Assembly: GCF_028710345.1 (NCBI RefSeq)
Contig: NZ_JAQTUH010000001.1
Location: 248,001-312,000 of the forward strand
Reading direction: 5' to 3'
From: Sulfuricurvum sp.
Lineage (GTDB): Bacteria > Campylobacterota > Campylobacteria > Campylobacterales > Sulfurimonadaceae
Length of the DNA: 64,000 nucleotides
The notes below the pieces were generated by a model, which worked only from the letters and a program-made list of their open reading frames with translations, ran no database searches and was not told the DNA's origin. The position numbers and the translations under genes were made by a program. Within the stretch, counting starts at the first letter, position 1. Every line of letters begins with the position of its first letter. Of the stretch, positions 37,885 to 46,358 are shown piece by piece.

Positions 37885-38874
37885 TTAGTTTTTTAGTTCT
37901 TCGAGACGATTCTCAATATGTATATTTACACCGGTATCAACATAGCGAATGGCTTGAAAAATAGCATTTTTAATTGCTTTAGGGTTGCTTTTCCCGTGAC
38001 TGACGATAGCGCACCCTTTGATTCCGACCAAAGGAGCACCGCCAATTTCAGCATAATCAATCTCTTTTTTGAGAAGATGAAATACTTTCCGCATCAGTAA
38101 AGCACCCGTAATAGCAATCGGTGATTTACGGATGTACTCTTTGATAAAAAAGCTAATAGTAGATGCTACACCTTCAGAGGCTTTGAGCACCAAATTTCCG
38201 ATAAATCCATCACAAATAATGACATCACAAGAACCGTCAAAAATATTGTTCCCTTCAACATTACCGATAAACCCTCGTTGCCCTTCGAGTAGTTTGAAGG
38301 TCTCTTTGGTCACTTCATTTCCCTTAGAATCTTCTTCACCATTGGCAAGTAGTCCTACGCGAGGCGCTGGAATTTTGAGCATATCTTGCGCATAATAATA
38401 ACCCATAATCCCAAATTGGAAAAGGTGTTCAGCTTTACAATCAACGTTTGCACCCGCATCCATTAATATACTGCGTTTACCGCTTTTAGTAGGCATGGAG
38501 GTAACAAGAGCTGGGCGTAAAACGTTTTTAAGTCGTCCTAAACGCAACGTTGCAAGTGTCATTGTCGCACCGCTGTGTCCGGCACTGACAACACCATCTG
38601 CTTCACCATTACGGACTAGTTCTACTGCTTTATAGATAGAACTCTCTTGGCGCTTCAGCGCGTCGGTTGCGGCATCACCCATATCGATGACGTCATCTGC
38701 ATCAATAATCGAAATCTTATCTTTATAGCCCTTGGGTAGCAAAGATAAAATCTCATCTCTTTTGCCAACCAAAATTGCTTCAAACTCTCTCTCTTTTAGA
38801 GCTTCAATGGTTCCTTTAACAATCGGTTCGGGACCAAAGTCCCCTCCCATTGCATCAATTGCAATTTTGATCAT
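37885..38874 (-). CDS. plsX: Phosphate acyltransferase
   Basis: Makes acyl-phosphate from acyl-ACP for PlsY in phospholipid synthesis. 329 residues: [18 protein letters not shown] at the N-terminus, [42 protein letters not shown] and [13 protein letters not shown]. The start ATG is 3 bases after the rpmF stop, typical of this conserved operon linking ribosome and membrane synthesis. Confidence 0.97.
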   Translation of the reverse strand: MIKIAIDAMGGDFGPEPIVKGTIEALKEREFEAILVGKRDEILSLLPKGYKDKISIIDADDVIDMGDAATDALKRQESSIYKAVELVRNGEADGVVSAGHSGATMTLATLRLGRLKNVLRPALVTSMPTKSGKRSILMDAGANVDCKAEHLFQFGIMGYYYAQDMLKIPAPRVGLLANGEEDSKGNEVTKETFKLLEGQRGFIGNVEGNNIFDGSCDVIICDGFIGNLVLKASEGVASTISFFIKEYIRKSPIAITGALLMRKVFHLLKKEIDYAEIGGAPLVGIKGCAIVSHGKSNPKAIKNAIFQAIRYVDTGVNIHIENRLEELKN

Positions 38875-38877
38875 CGA

Positions 38878-39027
38878 TTATTTATACTCACCGGTAACTG
38901 GGTTAGCAAAATGAGACAATTTATACGTGCCGTCTTTGTCTTTTACAGGACGAGCAAGAGAAACTTTATAGTGAGTTCTGCGTTTTGCGGAGCGAGTGTG
39001 ACTCACTCTTCTTTTAGGTACTGCCAT
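38878..39027 (-). CDS. rpmF: 50S ribosomal protein L32
   Basis: 49 residues: [17 protein letters not shown] followed by [13 protein letters not shown] and a C-terminal [12 protein letters not shown]-like end (here [12 protein letters not shown]). The conserved N-terminus [10 protein letters not shown] identifies L32. The four-cysteine zinc ribbon of many L32 proteins is absent, so this is the zinc-independent form. SD AAAGGA lies before the ATG. It lies between the DUF177 gene and plsX. Confidence 0.97.
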   Translation of the reverse strand: MAVPKRRVSHTRSAKRRTHYKVSLARPVKDKDGTYKLSHFANPVTGEYK

Positions 39028-39051
39028 TGTTATAGTCCTTTCTTTTGTGTT

Positions 39052-39426
39052 TTAAAATTCTTGATCTAATGTTTTGCCTTCACATTGGCTACAGCAAAAA
39101 TAGTCACTTTTTAGAAGTTCAATTTCAGAAGTGAAAAGCTCTTCCATATTAATCATTGCGCTTGTTATCTCAACGATATCAAGTTCTTCCTCGTTGGTTG
39201 TGATAATACCATCCGAAAGATAAAAAGAGACCTCTTCGTCAAGGTTTCGTTCCACCATTTCAGCACATATGTCACAAGGAATTATAATGGTTCCTGATAT
39301 TGTACCGTTTAATTGGGCAATATTATACTTTTTGAGAACAATTGTCCCTGTAAAAAGTGCATTATCTACTTTAACTTCAAACTCTAAGGGGATAGAGTTT
39401 AAGTGTTTAAACGGAATGAGATTCAC
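39052..39426 (-). CDS. DUF177/YceD family protein
   Basis: 124 residues, GTG start directly after the ndk stop. N-terminal beta-rich region (SIPLEFEVKVDN, GTISGTIIIPCDICAEMVERNL) and a C-terminal segment FCCSQCEGKTL. Two CxxC pairs could bind zinc. YceD proteins are linked to 23S rRNA accumulation and are encoded next to rpmF in most bacteria, as here, so a ribosome assembly role is likely (family knowledge). No own promoter seen. Confidence 0.9.
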   Translation of the reverse strand: MNLIPFKHLNSIPLEFEVKVDNALFTGTIVLKKYNIAQLNGTISGTIIIPCDICAEMVERNLDEEVSFYLSDGIITTNEEELDIVEITSAMINMEELFTSEIELLKSDYFCCSQCEGKTLDQEF

Positions 39427-39840
39427 TTAAGAGATCTCGCGACCTGAAAAGAAAAATGCGATTTCAATTGCAGCATTTTCAGCAGAATCGCTTCCATGAA
39501 CCGCATTTGCATCGATATTTTCTGCGAAATCTGCACGAATTGTACCCGCTGCAGCTTCTTTAGGGTTAGTAGCACCCATCAAATCACGGTTTTTAAGGAC
39601 AGCGTTTTCGCCCTCAAGAACAGTGATAACAACTGGACCGCTAACCATGAAATCAACAAGATCGTTGAAGAAAGGGCGAGCTGCGTGTACTGCATAGAAC
39701 GCTTCAGCGTCTTGACGGCTGAGTTGTACTTTTTTAGTAGCGGCGATTTTAAGACCAGCAGTCTCAAAACGATCCAAAATTTTTCCAATGACACCTTTTG
39801 CTACGGCGTCAGGCTTGATGATTGACAATGTTTGTTCCAT
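39427..39840 (-). CDS. ndk: Nucleoside diphosphate kinase
   Basis: Moves the terminal phosphate of ATP to other NDPs. 137 residues: [18 protein letters not shown], the HAARPFF loop, [14 protein letters not shown], and [20 protein letters not shown] with the phosphohistidine in VHGSDS (about 116). ATG 39840 is preceded by AGGAG at 6 bases; the TTG one codon earlier is unlikely. It is the first gene of the operon running to fabH. Confidence 0.97.
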   Translation of the reverse strand: MEQTLSIIKPDAVAKGVIGKILDRFETAGLKIAATKKVQLSRQDAEAFYAVHAARPFFNDLVDFMVSGPVVITVLEGENAVLKNRDLMGATNPKEAAAGTIRADFAENIDANAVHGSDSAENAAIEIAFFFSGREIS

Positions 39841-39876
39841 CAATGCTCCTGTTTTGTGTGTAAAAAATAGAGTGGA

Positions 39877-39882
39877 ATTATA
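39877..39882 (-). promoter_or_regulatory. -10 box of the ndk-DUF177-rpmF-plsX-fabH operon
   Basis: Minus-strand CGATATAATTCC lies 36 bases before the ndk ATG. The five genes downstream have gaps of 0-25 bases, so one transcript is likely. Confidence 0.5.
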
Positions 39883-39971
39883 TCGAAATAATAATTTAAG
39901 TAATATTAAAGAGAAGAGGAAATGTAAATAAGAGGAAATTTGGAGGAGAAATCCTCCAAAAATTTGTGAAA

Positions 39972-40256
39972 TTAATCGACGACGTTTGCTTTGGATGAGC
40001 GCATTTCAGCACTGATATCATCACGGTGAGCTGGACTTTCACCCACTTCATCCCAAGTGATACAACCCTCTGTAGGACATGCAGTTGCACACGCAGGAAC
40101 ATCATGGTGACCAACACATTCAACACATTTATCACCATAAACGTAGTAAGTCTCTTCACCCGTTGGGTTATCATCCTCGTCTACGATCGCTTCTACTGGA
40201 CACTCATCGATACAAGCGCCACAGTTAATACAGGTGTCGTTAATAACTACTGCCAT
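39972..40256 (-). CDS. 2[4Fe-4S] ferredoxin, Allochromatium type
   Basis: 94 residues. First cluster [12 protein letters not shown]; second motif [18 protein letters not shown], with the extra loop between the first two cysteines, and a C-terminal helix extension, all features of Alvin-type low-potential ferredoxins. It could supply electrons to reverse TCA enzymes such as 2-oxoglutarate and pyruvate synthases (inference). SD GGAGAA precedes the ATG. It precedes ndk on the same strand, with a terminator-like hairpin of TTGGAGGAG/CTCCTCCAA (39940-39958) downstream. Confidence 0.95.
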   Translation of the reverse strand: MAVVINDTCINCGACIDECPVEAIVDEDDNPTGEETYYVYGDKCVECVGHHDVPACATACPTEGCITWDEVGESPAHRDDISAEMRSSKANVVD

Positions 40257-40401
40257 AGGTTCTCCTAAATTATAAATATAGGAAACTATAACAGAAGAAT
40301 TTTAAAGGTAGCTAAAAGGGGAAAAAATTATGGTGTTTATAGAAGAAGGTGTTACGACTTTATCCTATGCAATTCTCATTCCGTGGTGTACACGGAAGAT
40401 T

Positions 40402-41559
40402 TTAGAGGTTCAAATAGGCTTTGATAGCCTCTGCTTTATCAGTTTTTTCCCAAGTAAACTCAGGTAATTCACGACCAAAATGGCCATAAGCGGCTGTTTT
40501 ACGGTAAATTGGGCGTAATAAATCAAGCCCTTCGATAATACCGCGTGGGGTAAGATCGAAAAGTTCTTTGACACAACTCTCGATTTTATCTTCTGCGACC
40601 ACAGCGGTTCCGTGGGTGTTTACCATAATAGAGATAGGCTGAACAACACCGATAGCATACGAGACTTGGATAGTTGCCCGCTCACACGCACCGGATGCTA
40701 CAAGGTTTTTGGCAACGTAACGTGCTGCATAGGCAGCTGAGCGGTCTACTTTGGTCGGATCTTTTCCGCTGAATGCTCCACCACCGTGAGGACATGCTCC
40801 GCCGTAGGTATCGACGATGATTTTACGCCCTGTTAGACCGGCATCCCCTTGAGGACCACCGATAACGAATTTTCCTGTCGGGTTGATGTGATAGATGATA
40901 TTGGATGAGCGTAAATCAGCAGGGATAACGTATTCAATAACCTCTTTAATGACATCAGCATGCAGTTTCTCTTGAGAGATTTCAGGGGCATGTTGGGTTG
41001 AGACGACAACTGTTTCAACTGAGACCGGTTTATCATCGACGTATTTAATACTCACTTGGGTTTTACCATCGGGACGGAGATAGGGGATAATCCCCTCTTT
41101 GCGTACTTGGGCTAAACGCTCTGCAAGACGGTGAGAGAGATAAATAGGTAATGGCATAAGGACATCGGTTTCACGACACGCATATCCAAACATCAACCCT
41201 TGGTCACCTGCTCCGATATCACCGCTCGCTTGGTCAACCCCTTGGTTAATATCGGGAGATTGTTCACCGATACCGTTAAGGACAGCACATGAGCGGTAAT
41301 CAAAACCGTAGGTTGCATCGGTATACCCGATTTCACGAACAACTTGGCGGGCAATCTCTTGCATAGGGGCGTATGCCGTAGTTTTAAGCTCACCGGCGAT
41401 AACGCAAAATCCGTTTGACACGAGTGTTTCACACGCGACACGTGCTTTGGTATCGTGCTCGATAATGTAATCTAAAATCGCATCACTAATCTGATCTGCC
41501 ATTTTATCAGGATGACCCTCGGTGACCGATTCAGAGGTGAAAATGTATTCTTTAGGCAT
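40402..41559 (-). CDS. metK: S-adenosylmethionine synthetase
   Basis: Makes SAM from methionine and ATP. 385 residues: [21 protein letters not shown] at the N-terminus (catalytic His in GHPDK), [32 protein letters not shown] and the [23 protein letters not shown]-loop-like region. SD AAGGAT precedes the ATG. The 145 bases between its stop and the ferredoxin start hold only AT-rich sequence and no supported gene. Confidence 0.98.
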   Translation of the reverse strand: MPKEYIFTSESVTEGHPDKMADQISDAILDYIIEHDTKARVACETLVSNGFCVIAGELKTTAYAPMQEIARQVVREIGYTDATYGFDYRSCAVLNGIGEQSPDINQGVDQASGDIGAGDQGLMFGYACRETDVLMPLPIYLSHRLAERLAQVRKEGIIPYLRPDGKTQVSIKYVDDKPVSVETVVVSTQHAPEISQEKLHADVIKEVIEYVIPADLRSSNIIYHINPTGKFVIGGPQGDAGLTGRKIIVDTYGGACPHGGGAFSGKDPTKVDRSAAYAARYVAKNLVASGACERATIQVSYAIGVVQPISIMVNTHGTAVVAEDKIESCVKELFDLTPRGIIEGLDLLRPIYRKTAAYGHFGRELPEFTWEKTDKAEAIKAYLNL

Positions 41560-41603
41560 AAAAATCCTTGAAGGAAGTATTGATTTTTTTGTGGTTAATG
41601 CGG

Positions 41604-41609
41604 ATTATA
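41604..41609 (-). promoter_or_regulatory. metK -10 box
   Basis: Minus-strand CGCTATAATCCGC lies 44 bases before the metK ATG and overlaps the stop codon of the upstream phosphoribosyltransferase gene, giving metK its own promoter. Confidence 0.5.
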
Positions 41610-42060
41610 GCGAATCAGATTTTAAAAAATCTCTTTCCCAAAAAAAATCAATCCAATCGGTAGCTTCGTGTAAGGAAAAATCGGGTTGAATCAGTGCGGT
41701 TGATTTGGTAAAAAGAGAAGCCGTCTTAAAAACAACTTCGGGATTGTGTTGCTGTAATAGCGGTAAAAGGGCATAAAGTGTTTTGCCGCTATCGACAATG
41801 TCATCAACTATTAAAATCCGTTTGGAAGTTGCAAAAGTAGAGTTACCTATAATCGTTATATCGTTTCGTTGTTCCATATCGTCGTAACTTTCACATCGGA
41901 TGCTTTGAAGATTCCGTACATCCAAATGCATACACAAAGCGTGGGCTAATGTCATTCCTCCGCGCGCGACGGCAACAATCGTATCAGGTCTGAAAGGTTC
42001 ACAAAGTGTTCCAAGGTTCGGAATATCGTTTTTAAAGCGTTCAAAGTCATAGTATATCAT
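41605..42060 (-). CDS. Purine phosphoribosyltransferase (XGPRT-like)
   Basis: 151 residues from ATG 42060 (MIYYDFERFKNDI), aligned with the start of the H. pylori Gpt-like protein as I remember it; an ATG at 42084 would add eight residues. The PRPP loop RILIVDDIVDSGKTL is at about 93-107 and VAVARGGMTLAHAL near 34-47 is the PPi loop. DWIDFFWE near the C-terminus is the purine-binding part. It salvages xanthine/guanine/hypoxanthine to nucleotides; exact base preference cannot be read from sequence. Confidence 0.9.
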   Translation of the reverse strand: MIYYDFERFKNDIPNLGTLCEPFRPDTIVAVARGGMTLAHALCMHLDVRNLQSIRCESYDDMEQRNDITIIGNSTFATSKRILIVDDIVDSGKTLYALLPLLQQHNPEVVFKTASLFTKSTALIQPDFSLHEATDWIDFFWERDFLKSDSL

Positions 42061-42130
42061 CCTAAAATCATACCCTAAGTCCATTTACGCTACAATAAAG
42101 CATTAAAATTTACGAAATAACATTGTATTT

Positions 42131-42192
42131 GGGCTTACTGCCGAAGTAAACTAAGCGTTAGCGTAGTCAATCGGGATTCGATTCCGATGACG
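42131..42192. repeat. AGCGTTAGCGTAGTC repeat upstream of der
   Basis: GGGCTTACTGCC...AAGCGTTAGCGTAGTC followed by an inner hairpin TCGGgattcgattCCGA and ending GATGACG. It shares the 15-base core and layout, in inverted orientation, with the element at 55249-55309. It occupies the der 5' region. Confidence 0.7.
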
Positions 42193-42205
42193 TATAAGGA
42201 AAAAT

Positions 42206-43744
42206 ATGTATAAATTAGCCATAATCGGTAAACCAAACGTCGGCAAAAGTTCTTTGTTTAACCGTTTACTGAAACAGCGTGACGCAATTACCTCTGAACA
42301 AGCGGGTACAACGCGTGATGTCAAAAAACGTATCGCTGTAGTTGTCGATAAACAAGTTGAAATTCTCGATACAGGTGGACTGGACGAAGGATGTGAACTC
42401 TTTGACCGTATCAAAGAAAAATCATTAAAAGCAGCGTACGAAGCCGATATCATCCTCTATATGGTGGATGGGAAAAGTTTGCCTGAAGAGGACGATAAAA
42501 AACTCTTTTATGAACTCGAATCGATGGGAAAAGCGGTTGCGTTGGTCGTCAATAAAATCGATAATGATAAGATGCAAGAGAAGTTGTGGGAATATTATGA
42601 GTTTGGAACCGACCATATATTTGGTATATCGGTTGCCCATAACCGCTCCCTTTTACCGCTCCTCAATTGGGTTGCATCAAAACTTCCAGACTCTGCAATC
42701 GTGAAAACTGAAGAGGATGAGTTGGATGAGGAAGCCGATGAGATGGATGGTTTTGATGCTGCTATGAGTGCATCAGCAGACGATGATGAGTTTGACGACG
42801 AAGATAATGACGATGGATTCTTTATCCCTGAAGAGGATGACGAGGAAGAGGATACTTCAATCGAAGTCCTCGAAGAGGTGTATCGCGGAATTGTCAAAGA
42901 GTATGAACCTGGTGATATCGATAAGATGAAAGTAGCGATTATCGGTCGCGTCAACGTCGGGAAAAGTTCGCTTCTAAATGCTCTTTTGGGAGAAGATCGC
43001 TCTGTTGTGAGTTCGGTTGCGGGGACGACCATCGATCCTATCGATGAGACCATCGAGCATGAAGGAAAAGAGATTACCTTTATCGATACGGCGGGGATTC
43101 GTAAACGGGGTAAAATTTTAGGGATTGAAAAATATGCCCTGATGCGCACCGAAGAGATGTTGGAAAATGCCGATATCGCACTCCTCGTCCTTGATGCCTC
43201 ACAACCGTTTATGGATTTGGATGAGAAGATTGCGGGGTTTGTTGATAAAAATCGTCTTGCATGTTTAATCGTTCTCAACAAATGGGATATGGCTCCCAAA
43301 GAGGATTATGAGAAAATTATCGCCGAAGTACGGGATCGCTTTAAATTTCTCAGCTACGCACCAATCATCACCATCTCAGCACAAAGCAAACAACGGGTAC
43401 ATAAGATTTTCGAGATGTTGCTCAAAATCAATGAGAACTATTCACAACGTATCTCAACCAGTAAGCTCAATGAGGTGATTCAAGCGGCGATGCGTAAACA
43501 TATCTTGCCAAGTATCAACGGTATGAACATCCGTCTCTATTTCGCGACGCAGTACGATATCCGCCCACCGCGTATTGCACTCATCATGAACAAGCCACAA
43601 GGGTTGCATTTCAGTTATCGCCGATATTTGACGAATCAGTTACGAGAACAGTTCGATTTTGAGGGGACTCCGGTACTTTTTAAAGCGAAAGCAAAAAATG
43701 CAAGCAGAAAACCGCAACCGCATAAAAAACGTTCGATGTGGTAA
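42206..43744 (+). CDS. der: Ribosome-assembly GTPase Der (EngA)
   Basis: Double GTPase for 50S subunit maturation. 512 residues, longer than the usual 440-490. G1 domain: GKPNVGKSS (8-16), DTGG, NKID. G2 domain: GRVNVGKSS (about 246), DTAG, NKWD. C-terminal KH-like domain (RQAMRKH-type region and RIALIMNKP). Between the G domains lies a very acidic linker (about residues 170-230, runs of Asp/Glu), longer than I would expect. SD AAGGAAA precedes the ATG. Confidence 0.97.
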   Translation: MYKLAIIGKPNVGKSSLFNRLLKQRDAITSEQAGTTRDVKKRIAVVVDKQVEILDTGGLDEGCELFDRIKEKSLKAAYEADIILYMVDGKSLPEEDDKKLFYELESMGKAVALVVNKIDNDKMQEKLWEYYEFGTDHIFGISVAHNRSLLPLLNWVASKLPDSAIVKTEEDELDEEADEMDGFDAAMSASADDDEFDDEDNDDGFFIPEEDDEEEDTSIEVLEEVYRGIVKEYEPGDIDKMKVAIIGRVNVGKSSLLNALLGEDRSVVSSVAGTTIDPIDETIEHEGKEITFIDTAGIRKRGKILGIEKYALMRTEEMLENADIALLVLDASQPFMDLDEKIAGFVDKNRLACLIVLNKWDMAPKEDYEKIIAEVRDRFKFLSYAPIITISAQSKQRVHKIFEMLLKINENYSQRISTSKLNEVIQAAMRKHILPSINGMNIRLYFATQYDIRPPRIALIMNKPQGLHFSYRRYLTNQLREQFDFEGTPVLFKAKAKNASRKPQPHKKRSMW

Positions 43745-43770
43745 GTTTCACTTCTTTGCTTTGATGTTTC

Positions 43771-43845
43771 CCCATTCGCCCTGAGCTTGTCGAAGGGTGA
43801 ATATTCACATAGATGTTCATGGTTCGACAAGCTCACCACGAACGG
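43771..43845. repeat. TTCGCCCTGAGC / GTTCGACAAGCTC palindromic element
   Basis: Left arm ATTCGCCCTGAGCTTGTCGAA and right arm GGTTCGACAAGCTCACCACGAAC share a GCTTGTCGAA/TTCGACAAGC pairing core with an AT-rich centre. This type is common in many bacterial genomes. A degenerate partial copy is visible at 44341-44365. Confidence 0.8.
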
Positions 43846-43856
43846 GTATTTTCTTC

Positions 43857-43885
43857 GTCATTCCCGCGAAGGCGGGAATCCAGCT
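43857..43885. repeat. GTCATTCC repeat, single-hairpin copy
   Basis: GTCATTCCCGCGaagGCGGGAATCCAG: only the first hairpin of the family, without the closing ATGAC half. It is 11 bases after the preceding palindromic element. Confidence 0.8.
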
Positions 43886-43953
43886 TCTAAAAAAATAAAA
43901 TTCATATTGATTATGCTACAATTTATTCAAACAAAAAAATAACGAGTATAAAT

Positions 43954-44325
43954 ATGAACTTGCGAAAAGAAATTGAAAAATTAATTTATTGGTATGTACC
44001 AATACTATTAGTTGCTTTAGTTTTTGATTTTATAATCGGAGCGCATATTAAATCTACTAATGATACATCATCATTGGTAGTTTGGGGATATGCAAGTGCT
44101 AGTATTATAATAAACTATCTACATCATTTTGTGATTGCAATTTGGCTTTATGTTATATCCAAACAATTGAATCAAAAATATATTTTATGGTCACTTTTTG
44201 GATTAGTAGCCCATTTATTCGCATTAGTAATTTTTCTTGTTTTATATGTATATGAAAAAAATCATGGAATAGAGAATAATGAGATTAATCAAGCACGTAA
44301 AAAACTATTTATATGGTCAAAATAA
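43954..44325 (+). CDS. Small four-helix membrane protein, unknown
   Basis: 123 residues with an N-terminal amphipathic stretch (MNLRKEIEKL) and three or four hydrophobic segments (about 12-30, 45-65, 68-85, 75-100), ending in a basic tail. The base composition is markedly AT-rich compared with the core genes nearby, and repeats lie on both sides, so it may be a recent arrival. A weak SD (AACGAG) precedes the ATG. No family recognised. Confidence 0.65.
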   Translation: MNLRKEIEKLIYWYVPILLVALVFDFIIGAHIKSTNDTSSLVVWGYASASIIINYLHHFVIAIWLYVISKQLNQKYILWSLFGLVAHLFALVIFLVLYVYEKNHGIENNEINQARKKLFIWSK

Positions 44326-44390
44326 TTTGATTTATTCTTTGTAGTAGTGAGCATGTCAAACCATGAATTTATCCTTTGACATATCCTATT

Positions 44391-44399
44391 GGGTATGAC
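44391..44399. repeat. 9-base direct repeat, left flank of brnTA
   Basis: GGGTATGAC occurs here and at 44964-44972, enclosing the toxin-antitoxin pair. Could be the trace of an insertion event; also related to the ATGAC repeat end, so chance or shared origin is possible. Confidence 0.35.
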
Positions 44400-44459
44400 G
44401 GGGAAGATTTCATTGATATAAATTGTGCTACAATAATCTCATCAGCAAAGGGGCTAGGG

Positions 44460-44741
44460 ATGGGCTTGAAATTTGAATGGGATGATAAAAAAGCAATTTC
44501 TAATCTGAAAAAGCATGGTGTCTCGTTCGAAGAAGCAAGTACGGTTTTTGGGGATTGGCTTGCTATTACAATCGAAGATCCTTTGCACTCTGATGATGAA
44601 AATAGATTGATTATCATCGGGAAATCCGAGTATCTCAATACTTTAGTTGTTGTCCATGTTGAAAGATACGAAGCAATTCGGATTATTTCGGCACGAAGTG
44701 CTACTAAAAATGAACAAATTTTTTATGAGGAACAGCAATGA
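44460..44741 (+). CDS. brnT: BrnT-type toxin (RelE-like ribonuclease)
   Basis: 93 residues from ATG 44460 (MGLKFEWDDKKAISNLKKHGVSFEEAS), the standard BrnT opening. Also DWLAITIEDPLHSDDENRLIIIGKS and ISARSATKNEQIFYEE, which matches the RxxxxxEx(3)Y end of the family. The BrnT fold is RelE-like and inhibits translation. A frame extends 28 codons upstream into repeat-derived sequence but without SD; AAAGGGGCTAGGG lies before the chosen ATG. It overlaps the antitoxin gene by 4 bases. Confidence 0.9.
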   Translation: MGLKFEWDDKKAISNLKKHGVSFEEASTVFGDWLAITIEDPLHSDDENRLIIIGKSEYLNTLVVVHVERYEAIRIISARSATKNEQIFYEEQQ

Positions 44742-44947
44742 AAAAACAACCTGATATGCTGGACGAGTATGATTTCAGCAAAGGTGTTCGCGGTAAATAT
44801 GCGTCAGAGTATCATCAAGGTGTCAATATCGTTAAGATAGATGAAGATGTAACAAAAGTATTTCCCGATTCTAAATCTGTGAATGAAGCATTGCGTACTC
44901 TTATGCGTCTTCTTGCCAAAAATCACGAAATGGTTCAATCGGCATAA
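44738..44947 (+). CDS. brnA: BrnA/CopG-type antitoxin
   Basis: 69 residues. DFSKGVRGKYASEYHQG then VNIVKIDEDVTKVFPDSKSVNEALRTLMRL: an N-terminal toxin-neutralising stretch followed by a ribbon-helix-helix DNA-binding domain. Its ATG overlaps the stop of the toxin gene (ATGA), giving toxin-first order as usual for brnTA. The pair probably autoregulates its promoter. A 9-base repeat follows 17 bases later. Confidence 0.88.
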   Translation: MKKQPDMLDEYDFSKGVRGKYASEYHQGVNIVKIDEDVTKVFPDSKSVNEALRTLMRLLAKNHEMVQSA

Positions 44948-44979
44948 GCTACTTTGTTTTATAGGGTATGACAAAGATA

Positions 44980-45423
44980 CTAAAACGGTTTAACAACCAC
45001 CAGCGCGACAATACCGATCAGTAAAAGGGTCGGTATTTCATTATACATCCGAAAAAACTTCCCGCTTTTATAATTAGCATTTTCTTTGAGTTTGAGGCGA
45101 TAATGTCCCAATGAAAAAAAGTAAGCGACGAGAATAGCTACTAGTGTGAGCTTGGCGTGCATAAATCCCCCCATTTTAAAGATATTGATTCCATAGTGTG
45201 CGGTTGACATCACGATTAATGCGATTCCAGAGAGTAAGGTTGCCCAAAATGCGGGGACACCGATGTATTTGTAAATCTTCATCTCCATGATTTGTATCAC
45301 TTCGATAAAACCGCTGTTATCGGCATGTTCTGCATGATAGACAAAAAGACGGGGGAGATAAAAGAGTACTGCAAACCATGACACCATGGAGATAATATGA
45401 AACCAAAGCATCCAGTTGTACAT
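44980..45423 (-). CDS. hemJ: Protoporphyrinogen oxidase HemJ
   Basis: 147 residues, four membrane segments. MYNWMLWFHIISMVSWFAVLFYLPRLFVYH is the HemJ opening, with the conserved His9 and Arg26 region; GGFMHAKLTLV and MYNEIPTLLLIGIV are the later conserved segments. HemJ oxidises protoporphyrinogen IX in the haem pathway, fed by hemB-type steps encoded at 31 kb. SD AGGAAAAAT-like before the ATG. The downstream gap carries part of the brnTA flank. Confidence 0.93.
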   Translation of the reverse strand: MYNWMLWFHIISMVSWFAVLFYLPRLFVYHAEHADNSGFIEVIQIMEMKIYKYIGVPAFWATLLSGIALIVMSTAHYGINIFKMGGFMHAKLTLVAILVAYFFSLGHYRLKLKENANYKSGKFFRMYNEIPTLLLIGIVALVVVKPF

Positions 45424-45474
45424 ATATTTTTCCTCATAATAATTTTGGAAAGATTAGCAAAAGGAAGCTAAAAG

Positions 45475-45906
45475 TTACAGATGTTTTTTAACAAAGGCAA
45501 TAATTTGAGGGGTTGGTAAAGCTCCGCTAAACTGATCGACGATGCGGTTGTTTTTAAAGGCAATAATGGTCGGGATAGAGCGGATACCAAAGCGCGAGCC
45601 AAGTTCTTGAACCTCTTCGGTGTTGATTTTGACAAACTGTGCTTTGAGGGGGAAACTGCGTGCCGCCTCTTCGAACGAAGGTGCCATACTGCGACACGGT
45701 CCACACCATGGTGCCCAAAAATCGGCAATAATGAGACGTTCATCGTTCACCATCAGTTTATCAAACGACGTGGTGTTGAGTGAGAGTGGTTTGGTTTCGA
45801 GAAGTGAGCCTTTGCAGTGACCACACGCAGCTTTTGTGTAAGACTCTTTTAGAGGAATGGCATTTACACCCCCGCAATGGGGGCATACCACATTAATCTT
45901 ATTCAT
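45475..45906 (-). CDS. trxC: Thioredoxin 2 (zinc-containing)
   Basis: 143 residues. N-terminal zinc ribbon CPHCGG...CGHCKG (residues 8-34), then a thioredoxin domain with WAPWCGPC active site (about 68-75) and the cis-Pro loop RSIPTIIAF. TrxC-type reductants are linked with oxidative stress defence. SD TGGAGG-like region lies in the 6-base gap from hpf. It follows hpf on the same strand. Confidence 0.93.
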   Translation of the reverse strand: MNKINVVCPHCGGVNAIPLKESYTKAACGHCKGSLLETKPLSLNTTSFDKLMVNDERLIIADFWAPWCGPCRSMAPSFEEAARSFPLKAQFVKINTEEVQELGSRFGIRSIPTIIAFKNNRIVDQFSGALPTPQIIAFVKKHL

Positions 45907-45912
45907 TGGAGG

Positions 45913-46254
45913 TTACTCCGCTTCTACTTCTTCGGGGAGAGCAATATCGCGAAGAGAGGTTGCGTGGTGGTCTTTCATTTTATCGTGAAGCCGTCCGAGT
46001 GCTTTGTTCGCACGCTCGATCGCAAGATCGATAGCGGTATCAATATCGTGGTCACTATCGGAGATAACCACCGGTTGTGCGTGAGCAATATGCATATCAA
46101 ATTCGACGGCAACATTTTGTTTCTCTTTTTTAATCATGACATTAACAGTGGTAATATCCAAATGGTAGCGTTTAAAATTTTCAATAGCGGCTGCGATATG
46201 GTCGTTTAGGTGAGAGGTGAGAGTAATCTCTTTTGCGCGAATTTGAACGTTCAT
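45913..46254 (-). CDS. hpf: Ribosome hibernation promoting factor (short HPF/RaiA)
   Basis: 113 residues from ATG 46254 (MNVQIRAKEITLTSHLNDHI), with AAAGGA before it. The beta-alpha-beta-beta-beta-alpha fold pattern and DTAIDLAIERANKALGRLHDKMKDH basic helix fit HPF/YfiA proteins that bind between 30S head and body in starvation. It lacks the C-terminal dimerisation domain of long HPF, but carries a 15-residue acidic tail (LPEEVEAE). Confidence 0.92.
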   Translation of the reverse strand: MNVQIRAKEITLTSHLNDHIAAAIENFKRYHLDITTVNVMIKKEKQNVAVEFDMHIAHAQPVVISDSDHDIDTAIDLAIERANKALGRLHDKMKDHHATSLRDIALPEEVEAE

Positions 46255-46330
46255 AATAAATCCTTTATAGGTAGATATGAGCATAATGTAACACACTTTT
46301 TCTTAAGAGGAAGCTTAAGTGACATTGCGG

Positions 46331-46336
46331 TAGAAT
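46331..46336 (+). promoter_or_regulatory. Possible trpS -10 box TAGAAT
   Basis: GGTAGAATTAT lies 22 bases before the GTG start, with AAGGAG between. No tryptophan-rich leader peptide or T-box was seen. Confidence 0.35.
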
Positions 46337-46358
46337 TATCTTTATTCAAGGAGATAAA

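Noticed and set aside
42595-43299. 234-codon Ser-rich minus-strand frame
   Set aside because: Antisense to der; Ser-rich composition arises from the acidic Asp/Glu linker and codon pattern of der.
44376-44459. 28-codon extension of BrnT
   Set aside because: No SD, not part of the family, and derived from repeat-like sequence.
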